Source: Anomaloglossus baeobatrachus
Lineage: Eukaryota > Chordata > Amphibia > Anura > Aromobatidae
NCBI RefSeq assembly: GCF_048569485.1
Contig: NC_134353.1
Location: 427,861,650 to 427,925,649 of the forward strand
Direction of reading: 5' to 3'
DNA: 64,000 bases
In this document: positions 1-10,743 of the stretch, one piece after another
Layout of the letters: every line of letters begins with the position of its first letter
How positions within the stretch are numbered: position 1 is the first letter of the stretch
The notes under the pieces: generated by a model
What the model saw: only the letters and a program-made list of their open reading frames with translations
What the model was told of the DNA's origin: nothing
Database searches by the model: none
Position numbers and translations under genes: made by a program

Positions 1-539
1 AGTAGCATAAATTTCCCCCCTCCCCATAGGGTCTTAAAAGACCAGGGAGTTACGGTCCATGCAACACATAGGCTGTGGGCTGGAATATTTTTTGTTAAAT
101 CAAGACATGCATTAGTGGCAGGCAAAGGCCTTTCTTGCCAAGAACACTGGCAGTAACCTCTACACAACATTTGGAGACACATATTTTAGTCTCTGCTTTC
201 ACAAACAGCAATTGCCGTCTCCCCATAGGGCCTTAAAACACCAGGTAATTACAGTCCAGGCAACAACAGGCTGTGGGACTGCATTTCAGTTTTAAAAATC
301 CAGACTTGTCTGAGTGCCAGGTGTAGACCTTTTGCCCCCAGAAGACTGGCACTAGAGGCCAAAGCAAACTTGGAGACCCTACTTGAGGTCTGCACATTTC
401 CAAAAATGAAGGGGAGGCAACAGAAAAAGTGGCCACAATTGGCACACAATACTGATAGGCCAACAAGGCAACATGGCTGCGTGGGACCATCACAAGAACA
501 AAGCCTGAAACAGCATTTTTTTTTTGTCACCAGAGCAAG
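1..539. repeat. hAT subterminal tandem repeats (about 200-bp units), first part
   Basis: Two to three diverged direct copies of a unit of about 199 bp. The phrase CTCCCCATAGGG...TTAAAA starts near 20 and again near 219, and the later parts match in order (GTCCAGGCAACA, GGCTGTGGG, GTAGACCTT, CTGGCACTA). The array resumes after the inserted LTR element at 5033. It sits on the 3' side of the minus-strand hAT transposase, so I read it as the subterminal array of that transposon. Its end lies outside the window. Confidence 0.6.
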
Positions 540-1696
540 TGTCACGGGCGGAGGGGCCGCGCTCGCTACGCTCGAGTCCGCTGCTGCTGCTCGGTGGCTC
601 GAGCGGTGGGCCGGACCCGGGGACTCGAGCAGCGCTCCTTGCCCACGAGTGAAAAGGGGCTGGTTTGTTTTGGGAGATAGTTCATGACGCCACCCACGGG
701 TCGTGGTGATAATAGGCACCACCGCTGCTGATGACGGGGATCCCGGGAGCGATGGTAGGGAGCAGCTAGGATGTTGTCCCCTCCGTGGGTAGGGGTTGGT
801 GATCCCGGGGCCCGGTGGTGTAACGGGGAGGCTGGATGGCTGGGGTGAAGGGTTGCAGGGGCAGTGTGGCGCGGTGCCGGATGGCACTGTGGTACTCACT
901 CAGACACAGATGCACAGAGTCTCTGGTAAACCAAACGGCTGGATGGACGGGTCCCGCAGCCGGCTGCAGTGTTGGTGTTCTCCCCGGACAGAGTGATGGT
1001 GGCTGTCTTTCCCTGCACCTTGTTAGAATGTTCTGACTCCTGTGGTTGCCCACCAGTAGTCCGCTCCTCGGCGTATAGGTACCAAAGGAGCCCGTTTTTG
1101 CCCGCAGGCGCTGGCCCTTGGTTCTCTAGCCTATGGCGGTGGCTGTGTATCCTCATGGTGTGGACTGTTGCCTTCTGTTGGGTCTTGGTTGTTAGGAAAC
1201 CCCTGGGGTTCTGGTCACTTTCGGATTTAACCGTTGTTGGCGGCTCCAAGCCTAGTCGGGGTCCGATGGCCCTGCCTTTGTGCTTAGCTTCACTCCGCTC
1301 CCTGGTTCGGTACCGGCGGGCCACCGCCCGACCCCGGTCCTACGGTAACACAGAGATCCACTAACTCCTGCAGACGGCCACCACCGTCTGCCAACCTTGC
1401 TGTTTGTGTCTGGGTCCCCACCCAGACATCGACAGATTCTGACCTCTCACTTTCACCTCCAAACTGAATCTCTTCCACTCCACTACTCCACTCCAACTGA
1501 ACTAACTGATTTTACCGCCTCCAGGCCTGTGAACTCCTCGGTAGGTGGGGCCAACCACCTGGCTCAGCCCCACCTGGTGTGGACATCAGACCCTGGAGGG
1601 AGGCAACAAGGGTTTTTGTCTGACTGGTGTTAACTATCCAGGGGAGGGGGGGGTGTTGTTATGTCTGTGACTACCTGGCTAGTCCAGGGCGTCACA
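540..1696 (-). repeat. LTR element A, 3' LTR
   Basis: Starts TGTCACGGGCGG and ends GGGCGTCACA on the plus strand. It is near-identical over its full length to 3877-5032. It is GC-rich, with a C/T-rich block near 1430-1500. Confidence 0.85.
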
Positions 1697-2504
1697 TTCC
1701 CCCTTGGTGAAATGCAGACCGCCCGCGGGCTGCCCGTCCATCACCGGTATTTTTCTGCTGAAAAAGATAAATAACAAAGAACAGTATGCATTTTCAAATC
1801 TTCCCTTATGGGAGGCTCGGCACTTTAACGTTACAAACATTAGTAAAACACTTTTAATAATAACGGATGGGTTCATGTACTTCCGCTCCCCCACCCAAGC
1901 AACCTACACCTTGATGCTGCCCCTAGGAAATGGGCAGCACCCCTTTACCCCAGTCCTGGTCCAGGTTACCCGAGCGGGAACGGGTACGGTGTCTCGCACC
2001 CGGCTGTCACTTCAGGGGACCCCACGTCTAGGGGGACCCCTGACCCCCGGAGGATGGCCACCGGTCCGGGTGGTGGCCGGACCCCAGCCTACTCTGCTGC
2101 GGGCCCTTCCTCCAATCTGCCTCTCCGGAGGCGGCAATGGAATACAGCCCTCAACTTATTTACAAGGCCACAAGTTCGTGGTTGGCCTGGAAGTTCTCGG
2201 CCATGTTCATGAGTAGTCTCTCATGTGGGCTGTTTTGAGGTAAACATACGGATGGTCCCAACGGGGACAACTCTTTCCTTCCACAGACGGTAATCAGGTA
2301 AGTCTTCAGATTAATTAGCATTCATTCAACTATAACAAAGTGCTGAGGGTCCCAACGGGGACAACTGTAGTGCAACAGAGGACCGCTGCCATTATTTGAG
2401 GTCGCCTTCCTCATATGCCTTCTCCAACTCGACATCAAGACGGTATGGTGGGGGAGGGGACTGGGACCGCATCTGGACACCGCGGCCTTCCCTCTGCTTT
2501 ACAT
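1697..2504. other. LTR element A interior, 3' noncoding part
   Basis: Between the ORF and the 3' LTR. No open frame with support. It contains two similar short blocks (GGTCCCAACGGGGACAACT near 2251 and 2348) and a purine tract at the LTR edge. Confidence 0.5.
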
Positions 2505-3134
2505 CTAGGGCAAACCAGTCTCTCTCCCCGCAATGTCGGGTGTAGTCACCAGGTCGCCCAGTTGCAGGTCGCGACCAGGATGACCCGTTGGTAAGTGGGA
2601 GTTCACATCACGGCAGGCCACAAATATCTCGGCCTCCAGGCCCGGTTCGTAGACTAAGCCGTATCCCCGCTGAGGATCAAACCGCCTCACCTGGCCCTCG
2701 TACACCGGGCCCCGCACCCGAAAGGTGGCATTGCGGAGATTGTCTTTTTCTTTTATGACGCGTGCCAGCACCTCGGACGTCTGCTGCTCTCTGGCGGCAA
2801 TTTCACGGCCCAGCTGGCTCGGCTCTCTGTCCCAGTAGGGGGCGTTTGCATGCCCCTGCGCGCGGGTCGGGCCCCGCTGGACTTTCCCCACACCAGCCAC
2901 AACCGGTACTCTCTTTGGGGGGTCCTGCGATGACGTGGCCTGGGCTGCTGCTTTGCAGCACCGACTCGGCGCAGCCTCAGCCGAGGTGTGGAGTTTTGGG
3001 ACAGCAGGCTTCACCTGCTGGGCCTTCCGGTTCTCGGCTTCCACCTCTCCTGTAGCCGGACGGACTGCCGGAGCCGGGACGGTCTCGGGTGCGGTCACTT
3101 CCGGAGCCGACGGCTTCTTTTCGCGGACGGGCAC
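2505..3134 (-). pseudogene. LTR element A ORF with cold-shock-domain-like C-terminus
   Basis: 209 codons. Residues 1-100 are a low-complexity Pro/Ala/Lys/Glu linker and 105-133 a predicted short coiled coil. About 138-197 (2544-2723) resemble a cold-shock (OB-fold, single-strand nucleic-acid binding) domain: G-x-V-x-x-F-D-x-x-x-G-Y-G-L-V, then E-I-F-V, D-V, a G-H-P-G-R turn and L-x-x-G-D-L-V. The G-Y-G and E-I-F-V elements correspond to the RNP1-like and RNP2-like strands of cold-shock proteins. An RNA-binding or packaging role for the element's transcript is inference only. It is part of a broken element. Confidence 0.6.
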
Positions 3135-3197
3135 CTCCCGCGGGATCTTCCATGGCAGCGGGAGGGGTGCGGGCCGTTCACGAGTAACGCCTACAGG

Positions 3198-3656
3198 CTA
3201 GTCCTCCACGGCGGACGGGCTGAACTCCGCTACCGGTGTTGGGGGCAGCAGGCCTAGTGGCGGGGCAACAACAGACGGTGCGGATGGCAGGGGAGGCAGC
3301 AGGGTGAACGGGCGCAGACCGGGCCCCTCAGCCGCAGCGACCGGTCCCTCAGGGACACAGGGGCGTGGGTCACTTACCCGCTCCTCCAGCACTGTCTCCA
3401 CCTTGCGTCTCAGCACAGCCGCCGCCACCTCCTCCATTTCGGCCACCCACCGCTCCATTAGGAATCGGATCTGGGCCTGCAGGCGGCAGCACATTTGCGC
3501 GGTCCGGGCCTCCACCCACACCGCTGTTCCTGGCGTGGGCTCTGGGATCTCAGCATTGCCGGACGGGACGGACATGTTAGCGCTTGTGCTTCCAGAAACC
3601 GGATGTGTGCAGAGTCCTGGTGTCCCTGCTCTTATGCCTTCGGTTACATCAGGCAC
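3198..3656 (-). pseudogene. LTR element A ORF, N-terminal helical part (function unknown)
   Basis: An open stretch of 152 codons in the sense strand of element A, next to the 5' leader. Residues about 50-95 are Ala/Glu/Arg-rich with Trp, Met and Leu at helical spacing and should form an amphipathic helix or short coiled coil. A Pro/Ala-rich tail follows. I do not recognise a gag, protease or envelope motif. Element B has a similar helical segment in the same place (W-x-x-E, M, A-rich; near 41900-42050). I infer that it is the first part of one protein whose last part is the cold-shock-like stretch at 2544-2723. This is a fossil and is broken. Confidence 0.5.
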
Positions 3657-3876
3657 ACCTGCACCCGCCCCCCCTTGGTTCTTTCTAGCACTTCCTTCTT
3701 CTGGGTCGGGGCCTCACTTTTGCGCCCTCCCTGCTCGGGGAAGACGCTCGAGCGGGAAATCTTCGCGCCAAAGATGACGGAACTTCAAATTTTTTGACCG
3801 GGTGCCGCCAGTGGGGACTGCAAGGCGCACTTCTACCGGTAGGTAGATTGGTTCTATCCTGTTCGTGACGCCAAGT

Positions 3877-5032
3877 TGTCACGGGCGGAGGGGCCGCGCT
3901 CGCTACGCTCGGGTCTGCTGCTGCTGCTCGGTGGCTCGAGCAGTGGGCCGGACCCGAGGACTTGAGCAGCACTCCTCGCCCACGAGTGAAAAGGGGGTGG
4001 TTTGTTTTGGGAGATAGTTCGTGACGCCACCCACGAGTCGTGGTGATAATGGGCACCACCGCTGCTGATGACGGGGATCCCGGGAGCGATGGTAGGGAGC
4101 AGCTAGGATGTTGTCCCCTCCGTGGGTAGGGGTTGGTGATCCCGGGGCCCGGTGGTATAACGGGGAGGCTGGATGGCTGGGGTGCAGGGTTATAGGGGCA
4201 GCGCGGTGCGGTCCCGGATGGCACTGTGGTACTCACTCAGACACCAATGCACAGAGTCTCTGGTAAACCAAACGGCTGGATGGACGGGTCCCGCAGCCAG
4301 CTGCAGTGTTGGTGTTCTCCCCGGACAGAGTGATGGTGGCTGTCTTTCCCTGCACCTTGTTAGAATGTTCTGACTCCTGTGGTTGCCCACCGGTAGTCCG
4401 CTCCCCAGCATATAGGTACCGAAGGAGCCCGTTTTGCCCGCAGGCGCTGGCCCTTGGATCTCTAGCCTATGGCGGTGGCTGTGTATCCTCACAGTGGGGA
4501 CTGTTGCCTTCTGTCGGGTCTTGGTTGTTAGGAAACCCCTGGGGTTCCGGTCACTTTCGGATTTGACCGTTGTTGGCGGCTCCAAGCCTAGTCGGGGCCT
4601 GATGGCACTGCCTTTGTGCTTAGCTTCACTCCGCTCCCCGGTTTGGTACTGGTGGCCCACCGCCCGACCCCGGTCCTACGGTTCCAAAGAGATCCACTAA
4701 CTCCTGCAGACGGCCACCACCGTCTGCCAAACTTGCTGTTTGTGTCTGGGTCCCCACCCAGACACCGACAGTTTCTGACCTCTCACTTTCACCTCCAAAC
4801 TGAATCTCTTCCACTCCACTACTCCACTCCAACTGAACTAACTGCTTTTACCGCCTCCAGGCCTGTGAACTCCTCGGTGGGTGGCCAACCACCTGGCTCC
4901 GCCCCACCTGGTGTGGACATCAGACCCTGGAGGGAGGCAACAAGGGTTTTTGTCTGACTGGTGTTAACTATCCAGGGGAGGGGTGTGTGTGTTGTTATGT
5001 CTGTGACTACCTAGCTAGTCCAGGGCGCCACA
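3877..5032 (-). repeat. LTR element A, 5' LTR
   Basis: Starts TGTCACGGGCGG and ends AGGGCGCCACA on the plus strand. It is the partner of 540-1696. On the minus strand it runs straight into the primer-binding-like site (TGGCGTCACGAACAGGAT), which resembles the lysine-tRNA sites of retroviruses. Confidence 0.85.
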
Positions 5033-5320
5033 CAAGCACAAAGACAAACAGGCATAGACCTCTTTCTCACAGAAGCTTGGCACTACACCATCGCCTAATC
5101 TTCAGAGTTTGGGACTGGGGTGGTTGGGCAGGCCAAAACGTCCAATGCATGAGTGGCAAGCTCAGGCCACTCTTCCATTTTTGTAGACCAAAATGCAATC
5201 TCTCCTGTATTGCATCCATATTGAGGTCTAGAGAAGCCAGTACCATCCTCTCTAGTCATTGACTATGTATCAGACTTCTAGCCTGTTCTGCTGGTGCATG
5301 CAATGGTGTAAAAAATGTGT
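5033..5320. repeat. hAT subterminal repeats, resumed after LTR element A
   Basis: The continuation repeats the phrases of 1-539 (an ACAGGCATAGACCTC...GAAG..TTGGCACTA block near 5050, then a further diverged unit). The CAAG at 5033-5036 matches CAAG at 536-539, showing that element A was inserted into one pre-existing array. Confidence 0.6.
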
Positions 5321-5321
5321 T

Positions 5322-7803
5322 TCAACAAGCATATAAATTGGTTTTGTCACTTGAACTCCTGCTGCTAATGTTTCTGCGTTGAGAATGCGACGTTCCTGTG
5401 GTTGGAATTATAGAACTGCCATGAACGCTGTGTGCCTCCCTGCTGGCTTGTGGAAAAATACTGTTAAGATGGTCTACAAGCTTGTTTCGATACTCCATCA
5501 TCTGCGCGTCCCTTTCCAGGGGTTGAAGCATCTTGCTAAATTGACTCTTGTAACGTGGATCTAACAGTGTGGCAACCCAGTAAACAGCACTATTTCTAAT
5601 CTTAACGATATGGACATTATGTTGCAAATAGTGCAGCAAGAAGGTGCTTATGTGTTGGACGCTTACATGCGGTCCAAGTCCATGTTGAATTGTTGGCGGG
5701 TTAACGCTCAAGCTTGCCTCCTCCTCCCCTGTCTCTTCACACCAACCACGGTCAAAAGAGATGTGACCGATATCTCCTTCATCTTCAGAGTGTTCTGCCG
5801 TATCACCTCTTCCTTCTCTATTTGGTGCTCAGATCCTGTACTTTCACGACCAGTCTCTGTTAACATGACCTTGCCTCTATCAATTGCCTACACTCTCTTG
5901 TGACACCTGCCAGTGCGACGATTGTCCGGACCTTTCAGGAAATGTTATCCCTGCCTCATCCTCCTCTGCTTCCTCCTCTTCCTCTGGGACCTCTACATCT
6001 TCAGGAAGATTACTCAAAGTGTGCTCCAACATGTATATGAGAGGAATAGTGATGCTGATGATGGCATCATCATCGCTCACCATGTTTGTAGCCATTTCAA
6101 AACTATCAAGGAGGGTGCAGAGGGCCTTGATCTGTGCCCACTCCGCAAACGTCTCTTCCCCCACCTCCGTACTGCGTTGTCCAAGGTTATAACTCAAGGA
6201 ATACTGCAGTATTCCTTGCTGCTGCTGGCACAGTCACTGCAACATGTGCAGAGTGGAATTCCACCATGTCGGCACATCGCATATCAACCGTTTAACTGGT
6301 ACTGGGGACTGAAACTCCTTTGTATCGTTGCCAGTCTATTAGCCGCGGGCTGCGATTGGTGGAAGTGAGCACACACCAGCTGTGTCTTGTGCAGCAGCGC
6401 ATCCAGCCCGGAATACTGGGGTAGAAATTTCTGCACAACTAGGTTCAGAACGTGAGCCATGCAAGGCACATATGTGATCTCGCCCAGGAATAGGGCCGCT
6501 ACAGGTTTGCACCATTGTCGCACACGGCCTTTCCTGGCTAAAGGTCCAGTGGAGACAGCCATTGATCAAACTCAGCCCAGATAGCTTTACAAAACTCTGC
6601 AGCTGTATGACTGTGTTCTTTAATGCAGATTAATTTCAGCACTGCCTTGCTGTACGGAAGGTGGGAGAATACTCTTGTAACATGCGAGTCATTAAGAGGG
6701 AGGTTGATGGCGCAGGTGGAGGTCCTAGAGGAGGTGGAGGAAGCAGAAGAGGAAGCGGTAGATCCAGAATTTTGGCCTGCTAGCCTTGGGGAATTCAACA
6801 CTTTGGAAGCAGCCAATTCCCCATCTGTCTCCACCGCCACCAGAGTATCCCAATGCCCAGTCAGCGAGATATAACGCCCCTGCCCATGCTTGCTGGTCCA
6901 GATGTCAGTGGTGAAATGCACCCTGGGAGACACAGAGTTTTGCAAGGAAAAGGTAATCTTGGCTGTGACTTGATGGTGTAGCACAAGCATAGCTTTATTA
7001 GAGAAGTAATTGCAACTAGGCAACCGGTACTGGGGGACTGTGACGGCCAGGATTTTTCAGAAACCGTCTGTATCCACCAGCCTTAAAGTAAGCATTTCCG
7101 TGGCCAACAATTTGGATATGGTGAAGTTCAAGCACTTTGCTTTCTCATGTGTGGGAGAAAATGCTCTTTTACGTGACCAAATCTGCATTACCAAGGGCTG
7201 GCTGCTGTGCTGAGAGCGGGAGGAGGAAAGTGTGTACGACCGACCAGTGGACTGGGTGGGAGGTGTAGGGGTAGATAAAATGCTGGATTGAGAACCATGT
7301 GGTGTGCTTGATAGCTCACATTGATATAAATCACCAGGCATCATTTCCATAACACCTGATGGTCCCTCACTCACCCCCACTGTAGTAGGTACACAAGAGG
7401 AGGTTCTGCGGTCGGAGACTTGTGTTACAATATTTTCCTAAGTGACGCAAGAGAAGGAAAAAGCGACAATGTTGATTTGGTGGCCGGTGGGTGTGTAAGC
7501 CCATTACACCGCAAATTAAAGCGCAGTGAGATTCCGACAGTAATGCATGTTGGTTACGCATGTGCCTATTCATGCTTGTAATAGTCAAATTGTTATTATT
7601 TCTGCCTCTACTCAGTCGTTGTTTTCAACGTTGGCAGATGATAGAAGTTGGGCCATCTTTTGTAGTGTCAAAAAAGCCCAGGCTAGGCAAAACTTCTTGC
7701 GAACTTCAGAGCCGCAACCGCTGCTGGCCATAGTCAGACTTATGGCTGAGGATGCAGTGCGTCTCTTGATTGCATCACTATGTGTTTGTGCGGGAATCGC
7801 CAC
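5322..7803 (-). pseudogene. hAT transposase, decayed (BED finger + RNase H-like + partial C-terminus)
   Basis: Minus-strand pieces in order. The BED zinc-finger area is 7803-7500 (S-E-V-R-K-K-F near 7700; M-N-R-H-M-R-N-Q-H near 7560). The catalytic entry is D-I-W-T-S at about 6900 in the piece 7023-6538. C-M-A-H-V-L-N-L-V-V-Q lies at about 6450 in 6562-6284, an acidic insertion at about 5960, and L-D-P-R-Y-K near 5550 in 5711-5322. These are standard hAT superfamily landmarks in the right order. The frame is broken between nearly every piece by small indels and stops (at least five breaks), and the hATC dimerisation end is not clear. The product is not functional. Element A interrupts the 3' array and a Penelope-like element the 5' part. 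Confidence 0.8.
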
Positions 7804-8014
7804 TTTAACATCCTCGGCTTCTTCCTCCTCCTCCTCGTCATCAGTTGAGCTACTCGGCTGCGTGCCTCTGGGTTCACACCAATTGGGATCTAGAACTTTG
7901 TCGTCATGCTCTATGTCATCCCCCTCCTCCTCTTCTTAACCTGATATCACGTTTTGCTTATCACATTTCCTTGAAAGTGATAGCAGAATCCCACATCCTC
8001 AGAAAGAATTCCTG

Positions 8015-9346
8015 TTGGAGGGAATGAGTTTTATCCTCAACAATAACTACTTCACATTCAATGGCAATTTGTATCATCAGCGCCTTGGCACAGCCATGGG
8101 TTCTAAGGCTGCATGCTCGTATGCAAACTTATTTATGGGGGTTTTTGAGCTACTACACATAGAGAATGGGATCTTCGGTAGTGGAATCATAATTTATAAA
8201 AGGTTTATAGATGACCTGTTCCTCATTTGGGACAGTGATCATGCTGATTTAGAATCCTTCCTTGACAATCTGAATAACAATGATTGGGGTCTAAAATTTG
8301 CACCCACTATTCATAAGAATGAGATACACTTTCTAGATCTCACTATTTTTCACCAAGATCAGAAAATCCTAACAAAAACGTATTTTAAGAGGGTTGACGC
8401 CAACAGTTATATCCACAACCAGAGTGAGCATTACGTTAAGTGGCTAAACAATATCCCCATAAATCAGTATAAGCGCATCCGGAGAAACTGCTCCCTGGAT
8501 GCTGATTTCAGAGAACAGGTTGGATTATTGAGGGATCGTTTTGTAGAGAAGGATTATCCTAAATCACTGATTAAGAAAGCATTTCAGGAAACGGTTAAAT
8601 TGAAGCAGACAGATTTGTTAAAACCCAAAATAGCTTCACCCCTTTTAGACACTGAAGGGACTGATATTGCTGTTGTAAAAAAAGATTTCTCTATTAACTT
8701 CATCACCACATATAGTAGTGATACCAATACCATCAGGAACATCCTCTCTAGGCATTGGGGGATATTATTAAGTGACCCCATTCTCAAAGGTATGTTACCT
8801 AGTGGCCCTAGGGTTACCTTCAGGAGGGCACCGACCATTAAAAATATTGTAGCGCCCAGCAGATTGAGGGCACCCCTTGTTAAGAAAAATTACATGGGTG
8901 ATGCAATTGGCTCTTACAAATGTGGATCAAGGAACTGTTTGTGCTGTAAGAGTATTTGTCATAAAAGGACCACTTTTTGCTCTCAAGGGGGTTCAGAGAA
9001 CTTCCCCATTAAAAGCCGACTTACATGCCAGTCAGATTTTGTGATCTACTTAGTGGACTGTGTGTGTGGCAAACAATATGTAGGGAGGACTATCCAATCT
9101 CTTCATAACAGGCTGAACTCGCACAGGCACAATGTGAAGAAGGGCTATATGCTACACGGTCTTTCAAAACATTGTGCCTTGAAGCACAATAAAGAGATGG
9201 CTTTTAATATTACACCGATAGAACAGGTAGCCCCCGATGCTCTCAATAGAATGGAAACCTTAAGCAGAAAGGAAACTTTCTGGATCCATAAATTAAACAC
9301 TTTGAAACCCCTGGGCCTAAATGAGGTCACTGATTTGTTTTATTGA
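8015..9346 (+). CDS. Penelope-like RT (C-terminal part) + GIY-YIG endonuclease
   Basis: 443 codons, open throughout. Residues about 25-75 are the RT palm: A-M-G-S-K-A-A-C-S-Y-A-N-L-F-M, then Y-K-R-F-I-D-D-L-F, where the two Asp are the metal-binding pair. A thumb/linker follows. About 290-330 is a Cys/His-rich patch (C-G-S-R-N-C-L-C-C-K). About 345-440 is a GIY-YIG nuclease with Y-L-V-D-C-V-C-G-K-Q-Y-V-G-R-T and a downstream R-L-N-S-H-R. RT plus a C-terminal GIY-YIG is the hallmark of canonical Penelope/Neptune elements. The start is set by an in-frame Met and is not the true N-terminus, since the element is truncated. The long open frame suggests a fairly young copy. Confidence 0.88.
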   Translation: MEGMSFILNNNYFTFNGNLYHQRLGTAMGSKAACSYANLFMGVFELLHIENGIFGSGIIIYKRFIDDLFLIWDSDHADLESFLDNLNNNDWGLKFAPTIHKNEIHFLDLTIFHQDQKILTKTYFKRVDANSYIHNQSEHYVKWLNNIPINQYKRIRRNCSLDADFREQVGLLRDRFVEKDYPKSLIKKAFQETVKLKQTDLLKPKIASPLLDTEGTDIAVVKKDFSINFITTYSSDTNTIRNILSRHWGILLSDPILKGMLPSGPRVTFRRAPTIKNIVAPSRLRAPLVKKNYMGDAIGSYKCGSRNCLCCKSICHKRTTFCSQGGSENFPIKSRLTCQSDFVIYLVDCVCGKQYVGRTIQSLHNRLNSHRHNVKKGYMLHGLSKHCALKHNKEMAFNITPIEQVAPDALNRMETLSRKETFWIHKLNTLKPLGLNEVTDLFY

Positions 9347-10420
9347 TCTGGTTTCTTCTCCTGCTGCCCTTTCTTGTTTTTTAGGTTCCTATAATGGTGT
9401 TTCAACCACTGCAAAAATGTTTTTATACGTATATATGTATGCATCTTCATGAATGTTTTTATGTATGCATGTGTTTATTTATTCGTGTGTATGTATATAT
9501 ATATGTATATATATATGTATATATGTGTATACATATATATGTATATATTTTTATATATTTTTCCCTTTTTAATACCCCCCTCTTCATTTATGTGTTGTTT
9601 CATTAACACTCATTGTCTTTTATACCATTTTATATCAACCTATAATATTATATATAATTTTAATATCATGACAGCCCTGCATTTATTTATGTTTTTACCA
9701 TATGCTTCTATTGCGTTTTTATCTATTCCTTTCTCTTTCCTCCAGCTTATTGTCTACACATCCCCAACACCTTCATTTGAATCACTGTAGATTTTACTCT
9801 ATAGTATTCCATGTTTTTTTTTTTTTCGTTTTTTTTTTTTTTTTTTTTTCTCTTCCTGTCCCTCTCACATGTAAATATGCCGTTTTTATATATTCAAAAG
9901 ACACATAAGAGAGATTTATTTTAGCAAATATGCACTTTCTATGTATTTTAATCCCACCACCTTGTGCCTGTTCCACATATTATTTATGTTCACTTTCCCC
10001 AAGTACGAATCCACAGTAACCATATTCCTGTTTAGTGTAGAGGTTTGGCCCCCGTGCTATCACCTACACTTTCTGGGTTCGCACACCATCTGCTTTTCTT
10101 TTACCCTCGTCCCCACTTTTTTCTTTTTATACTCTTTTATTAAATAACACGCAATAATTATTATTTGTATGTTTTTTATTGATCCTTCACTGATCCACTA
10201 ATTTTCTCCTTGAGATGTTCATATTATTTCACGGTAATTCCTTCGGTTCATTTGTGCTGATTTAATGTGTGCTTTCCCTTTTTTTATTTTTTTTTTTTTC
10301 TCTTCTCCATGCGGCGCTGAGTCATCGGCTCTGAGTCATATGGGCTGTTCACTTTTCAAATGCATATGTGGCTACTGGTCTTCCTTTATATAGGCTCTGT
10401 TGCCCCTTTTTTGTAATATG
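9347..10420 (+). other. Penelope-like element 3' untranslated region
   Basis: AT-rich sequence without coding signal. It includes a TATG/TATA microsatellite (about 9480-9560) and T-runs at 9814-9850 and 10278-10300. Confidence 0.6.
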
Positions 10421-10482
10421 ATTTATTTTCCTGAGGAAGGAGACGGAGATGTCTCTGAAACGCGTAGAGTTATGAAATAAAG
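10421..10482 (+). ncRNA. Hammerhead-ribozyme-like motif of the Penelope element
   Basis: The core reads CTGAGGA (10431-10437, fits CUGANGA), a stem II of about 6 bp with one bulged G, then GAAA (10457-10460). Stem III is the self-complementary ACGCGT (10460-10465) and the triplet is GUA. The flanks TTTATTTTC (10422-10430) and GAAATAAA (10474-10481) can pair as stem I. Tiny palindromic stem III helices are known from the hammerheads of Penelope-like elements. Activity is untested. Confidence 0.6.
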
Positions 10483-10743
10483 GAAATCTTTTTCATCTAC
10501 AACATCAGTGGTTTTTAGCGCGGCATTTAAACCGGTTTTCTCTTTACCTGACCTATATTTTATATACTGCATTCCGGGGCCGCTGCTAAACCACAAAAAG
10601 GCACTCACATGCGATCATAAGGAGTTGTGACTTTCACAACCCTACCAGGTGAGTGTACCTCTTTCTGTCTCTCTACCCTCATACCGGGTAAGACCCTATT
10701 GCGCTTTTTCCCCCTACAGCTCTACAAGTTAACCTGATATCAC

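Larger units (their letters stand above)
540..5032 (-). mobile_element. LTR retroelement A (non-autonomous looking; cold-shock-like ORF)
   Basis: It has two LTRs of about 1.16 kb (540-1696 and 3877-5032) with TG...CA ends, and a 4-bp target duplication CAAG at 536-539 and 5033-5036. On the minus strand the 5' LTR (3877-5032) is followed by a primer-binding-like site at 3859-3876 whose complement ends in CCA. A purine tract lies just before the 3' LTR (1697-1706). No gag, protease, reverse transcriptase or integrase is visible in the 2.2-kb interior; it carries only the ORF pieces at 2505-3656. The LTRs are very alike by eye, so the insertion is fairly recent, younger than the hAT it interrupts. 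The coding part has at least one break. Confidence 0.85.
7951..10728 (+). mobile_element. Penelope-like retroelement, 5'-truncated, 15-bp TSD
   Basis: It is flanked by a perfect 15-bp target duplication, TTAACCTGATATCAC, at 7936-7950 and 10729-10743. It carries the end of a reverse transcriptase and a GIY-YIG endonuclease (8015-9346), about 1 kb of AT-rich 3' sequence and a hammerhead-like ribozyme core at 10431-10466. The upstream half (RT fingers) is missing, as usual for incomplete reverse transcription. It lies inside the hAT element and is therefore younger. Confidence 0.85.

Noticed and set aside
233-899. Frames inside the LTRs of element A (and matching ones at 3685-4660)
   Set aside because: They occur in parallel in both LTRs, lack domains and are chance open stretches in GC-rich repeats.
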